Positions 61,484 to 64,000 of a stretch of DNA of 64,000 bases are shown here, in pieces. Position numbers and translations under genes: made by a program. Under the pieces are notes generated by a model. The model did not search any database. It saw only the letters and a program-made list of their open reading frames with translations, and had not been told where the DNA came from. The DNA lies in contig CP129481.1 of assembly GCA_030583905.1 (NCBI GenBank), positions 1,364,001-1,428,000 on the forward strand, written 5' to 3'. Position 1 is the stretch's first letter. Each line of letters opens with the position of its first letter. This DNA is from Anaerolineales bacterium (lineage in GTDB: Bacteria; Chloroflexota; Anaerolineae; Anaerolineales; Villigracilaceae).

Positions 61484-63021
61484 TGTTCGATAACCTCTTT
61501 TTGTGCCATTATGTGTTTCATGATAATTTCCTGTGATGCCTCTTTTGCAGGGAGGTCGCCAACAATTCTCCCCTCGCTCATCACGTAGATGCGGTCGCAA
61601 ACCCCCAAAATTTCCGGCAGTTCAGATGAGATCAAAATGATTCCCTTGCCCTCGCTTGCAAGGCGGTTGATGATGGTGTAGATTTCATATTTCGCGCCGA
61701 CATCGATGCCTCGGGTGGGTTCATCCAGGATCAGGATCTCCGGGTTTGCGAACAGCCATTTGCTTAGCACCACTTTTTGCTGGTTTCCGCCGGAAAGGTT
61801 TAGCGCCAGTTGTAAAATGCTGGAACATTTGATGTTGAGACTGTCTCGATAGGTGGATGTAACAGTGATCTCTTTTGGTTCATTGACTACACCGAATTCC
61901 GAGATAGCCTTCAAGTTTGTCAGGGTGATGTTATTCTTGATTTCTTCGATCAGGATCAACCCGTATGCCTTGCGATCCTCCGTGGCATAGGCGATCCCGT
62001 TGGCGATGGCTTTATCGATGGACGTGATGTCGATTTCCTGTCCATGTTTATATGCTTTGCCGGTTATGTCGGCTCCATAGGCTCGCCCAAAAATGCTCAT
62101 GGCAAGTTCGGTTCTCCCTGCGCCGACCAGACCGGCAATTCCCACAACTTCACCGCTGCGGACTTTCAGGTTGATGTTGCTGCTGACCTTACGTTCCTTG
62201 TGAATGGGATGATGGACGGTCCAATTTTGTACTTCGAAGATGATATCCCCAATGCTGGATTCACGGGGAGGAAAACGGTGCGTAATATCGCGTCCCACCA
62301 TGCCGCGGATGATGCGATCCTCTGTGAGCACATCCTTGTGGCAGTCAATGGTCTCGACTGTGGCGCCGTCACGCAGAATGGTGATGGAGTCGGCTACTTT
62401 GGAAACTTCACTTAGTTTGTGGGAGATCAAAATGGATGAGATCCCCTGTTCCTTGAACTGAATGAGGAGTTGGAGGAGTTTCTCGCTGTCACTTTCGCTC
62501 AAAGATGCAGTCGGCTCATCCAGGATAAGCAGTTTGACCTCTTTTGCTAGTGCCTTGGCGATCTCGACCAGTTGCTGTTTTCCGACACCGAGGTCTGTAA
62601 TCAATGCATTGGGAGATTCGTACAGCCCAACCTTCTCGAGCAGTTCCTTGGTCTTTGAAATGGATTCGTTCCAGTCAATAATGCCGCCGCGAGCTTGTTC
62701 ATTGCCAAGAAACAGGTTTTCGGTGATCGAAAGGAAGGGGATGAGTGCCAGTTCTTGATGAATAATAACGAGACCAACTTTTTCTGATTCGGTGATGTCG
62801 CGGAAGCGGCATTCGTTTCCCAGAAAATAGATTTCCCCATCATACGTGCCGTATGGATAAACACCGCTGAGCACCTTCATCAGGGTGGATTTCCCCGCCC
62901 CGTTCTCCCCGACAAGTGCGTGGATCTCTCCCTGGCGAACACTAAAACTGACGTTGTCGAGCGCTTTCACACCGGGGAAGGTTTTTGTGATATTGCGCAT
63001 TTCCAAAATGACATCAGACAT
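61480..63021 (-). CDS. Sugar ABC transporter ATPase with two nucleotide-binding domains (GguA/XylG type)
   Basis: A 513-residue double ATPase. The first domain has [16 protein letters not shown], a signature [15 protein letters not shown] and [11 protein letters not shown]. The second has an eroded Walker A ([15 protein letters not shown]), as is normal in this family, and [15 protein letters not shown] plus [14 protein letters not shown]. This build is specific to monosaccharide importers (MglA, XylG, AraG, GguA). Transcribed between the binding protein and the permease. Confidence 0.96.
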   Translation of the reverse strand: MSDVILEMRNITKTFPGVKALDNVSFSVRQGEIHALVGENGAGKSTLMKVLSGVYPYGTYDGEIYFLGNECRFRDITESEKVGLVIIHQELALIPFLSITENLFLGNEQARGGIIDWNESISKTKELLEKVGLYESPNALITDLGVGKQQLVEIAKALAKEVKLLILDEPTASLSESDSEKLLQLLIQFKEQGISSILISHKLSEVSKVADSITILRDGATVETIDCHKDVLTEDRIIRGMVGRDITHRFPPRESSIGDIIFEVQNWTVHHPIHKERKVSSNINLKVRSGEVVGIAGLVGAGRTELAMSIFGRAYGADITGKAYKHGQEIDITSIDKAIANGIAYATEDRKAYGLILIEEIKNNITLTNLKAISEFGVVNEPKEITVTSTYRDSLNIKCSSILQLALNLSGGNQQKVVLSKWLFANPEILILDEPTRGIDVGAKYEIYTIINRLASEGKGIILISSELPEILGVCDRIYVMSEGRIVGDLPAKEASQEIIMKHIMAQKEVIEQ

Positions 63022-63170
63022 GTTTTCCTGTCCTTGTTTGGTTGGTGAGAGATCTTGATGCTATTCTAACCGTTTTGTTTTTGGAAAAGATGAGAATAGC
63101 CGAAAATACCAATAAACATTTATAGTTCGGGCGGCAAGCACGGTGAGTAAATGAACGAATGAAATGAAGA

Positions 63171-63206
63171 AAGATGTGAGAAGGTATGGAAACCTTCTCA
63201 CATCTT
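63171..63206 (-). terminator. Stem-loop between the binding-protein and ATPase genes
   Basis: AAGATGTGAGAAGGT (63171-63185) pairs perfectly with 63192-63206, loop of six. On the minus strand it is followed by TTCTTCATTTCATTC, only moderately T-rich. It is placed just after the binding-protein stop and probably allows that protein to be made in excess. Confidence 0.75.
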
Positions 63207-63217
63207 ATTTGTATTGC

Positions 63218-64000
63218 TTATTTCAACTGGTCGGCAGTGTAATATCCGCTTTCGATCAGATACTGTTCGTAGTTGGTGATATCAACACTGAACGGGGTCA
63301 ACAGGTAGGAGGGGACGATCTTGACACCGTTGTCATACGTGGAGGTATCGTTGATCGGCACTTCAAGACCCTTCAACGCCGCGTCGACCATGGCAGCTGT
63401 CTGTTTGGCAAGTTCGCGGGTGTCCTTGAACACTGTGTAGGTCTGTTCGCCGGCGATCATGGCTTTGATGGATGCGATTTCTGCATCCTGACCGGTGACA
63501 ACGGGCATGGGCTGATCGGCGGTGCCGTAGCCTACGCTCTTGAGCGCGGAGATGATACCGATGGAGAGACCATCATAGGGGGAGAGAACCGCGTCCACGC
63601 GCTTGTCGGTGTAGAAGGCGCTCAGGAGGTTTTCCATACGGGCTTGGGCAACGATGCCGTCCCAGCGCAGTGTGGAGACCTTGTCCATGCCGGTCTGACC
63701 GGACTGAACGACGAGCTTGCCGCTGTCGATGTAGGGCTGAAGCACGGACATGGCGCCGTCATAGAAGTAGAAGGCATTGGTGTCGTCGGGGGAGCCGCCG
63801 AAGAGTTCGATGTTGAACGGACCATCCGCATTTTTCAGGTCCAGACCTTCTTCGATCTGGGAGCCCATGATAACGCCCACGCCAAAGTTATCGAAGGTGG
63901 CGTAGTAATCAACATTCTCGGTGTTCACGATCAGGCGGTCGTAGGCGATTACGAGGATGCCGGCATCTCTGGCTTGTTGAAGCGCGTCGGAGAGGGTTGC
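63218..64000 (-). CDS. ChvE-like multiple-sugar-binding protein, C-terminal part
   Basis: The gene runs off the right edge; the last 260 codons are present and the frame is open up to base 64000. The visible part has [74 protein letters not shown] and [28 protein letters not shown]. These match the ChvE/XylF class of periplasmic-binding proteins for aldopentoses and hexoses. The signal peptide is outside the window. It is the first visible gene of the arabinose transport and catabolism operon. Confidence 0.94.
   Translation of the reverse strand, partial: ATLSDALQQARDAGILVIAYDRLIVNTENVDYYATFDNFGVGVIMGSQIEEGLDLKNADGPFNIELFGGSPDDTNAFYFYDGAMSVLQPYIDSGKLVVQSGQTGMDKVSTLRWDGIVAQARMENLLSAFYTDKRVDAVLSPYDGLSIGIISALKSVGYGTADQPMPVVTGQDAEIASIKAMIAGEQTYTVFKDTRELAKQTAAMVDAALKGLEVPINDTSTYDNGVKIVPSYLLTPFSVDITNYEQYLIESGYYTADQLK

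Overview
The window reads as chromosome of a heterotrophic member of the Chloroflexota, most likely class Anaerolineae. This is an inference from gene content and style: secreted proteins with SLH-like repeats carrying a TRAQMAIF motif, a tungsten-type aldehyde:ferredoxin oxidoreductase cassette, many paired LuxR-type response regulators and HisKA_3 kinases, fermentative pentose and cello-oligosaccharide catabolism, and small palindromic repeats between genes. No rRNA or tRNA gene was seen.

Layout. (1) 1-4129: end of a surface-polysaccharide cluster (sugar-nucleotide epimerase end, nucleotidyltransferase, DegT aminotransferase, Wzz/CpsD-like protein with an eroded P-loop). (2) 4405-10947: one 2,180-residue exported protein with beta-helix, glycine-rich, seven near-identical 79-residue MBG-type repeats and C-terminal SLH-like domains. 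(3) 11136-11855: orphan OmpR-type regulator. (4) 12300-27260: an envelope-response region. It holds two homologous envelope proteins, CPBP and M50-like membrane proteases, a penicillin-binding-type serine hydrolase, a LiaF-like membrane protein, an ABC-2 exporter with a 54-residue membrane protein at its head, and a LiaSR-like two-component system. (5) 27362-41985: xylose and cello-oligosaccharide operon (XylB, sugar-binding protein, XylA, GH3, GH1, cellobiose phosphorylase, ABC importer) with a LacI regulator. (6) 42587-45246: class II aldolase, AOR and MoaD-like protein; 45347-46528 galactokinase. (7) 46598-51212: PDZ-containing sensor kinase, its regulator, an S41-like lipoprotein and a small membrane protein. 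(8) 51471-64000: L-arabinose operon (AraA, AraD, AraB) with AKR, SDR, Gfo/Idh/MocA and UPF0303 genes and a ChvE/GguAB-type sugar importer, ending in an intrinsic terminator at 51388-51422.

The most interesting signal is regulatory. Four promoters in region 4 (near 12.3, 20.4, 21.4 and 25.2 kb) each carry a 16-bp palindrome CTRTCC-N4-GGAYAG placed 44-45 bp upstream of a TATNNT -10 hexamer. Together they head nearly every gene of that region. This looks like an activator-controlled regulon, and the LuxR-type regulator at 26613-27260 is the best candidate. Two of the promoters also share a near-identical 30-bp inverted repeat, and they drive two genes whose products share a C-terminal domain. 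A second regulon is visible around the LacI gene: a perfect CCGGTAACGTTACCGG operator before the transporter operon and two overlapping variants at the start site of the LacI gene's own promoter.

Start sites were chosen by ribosome-binding sequence and by where recognisable protein sequence begins. Family assignments come from reading motifs, not from database searches.
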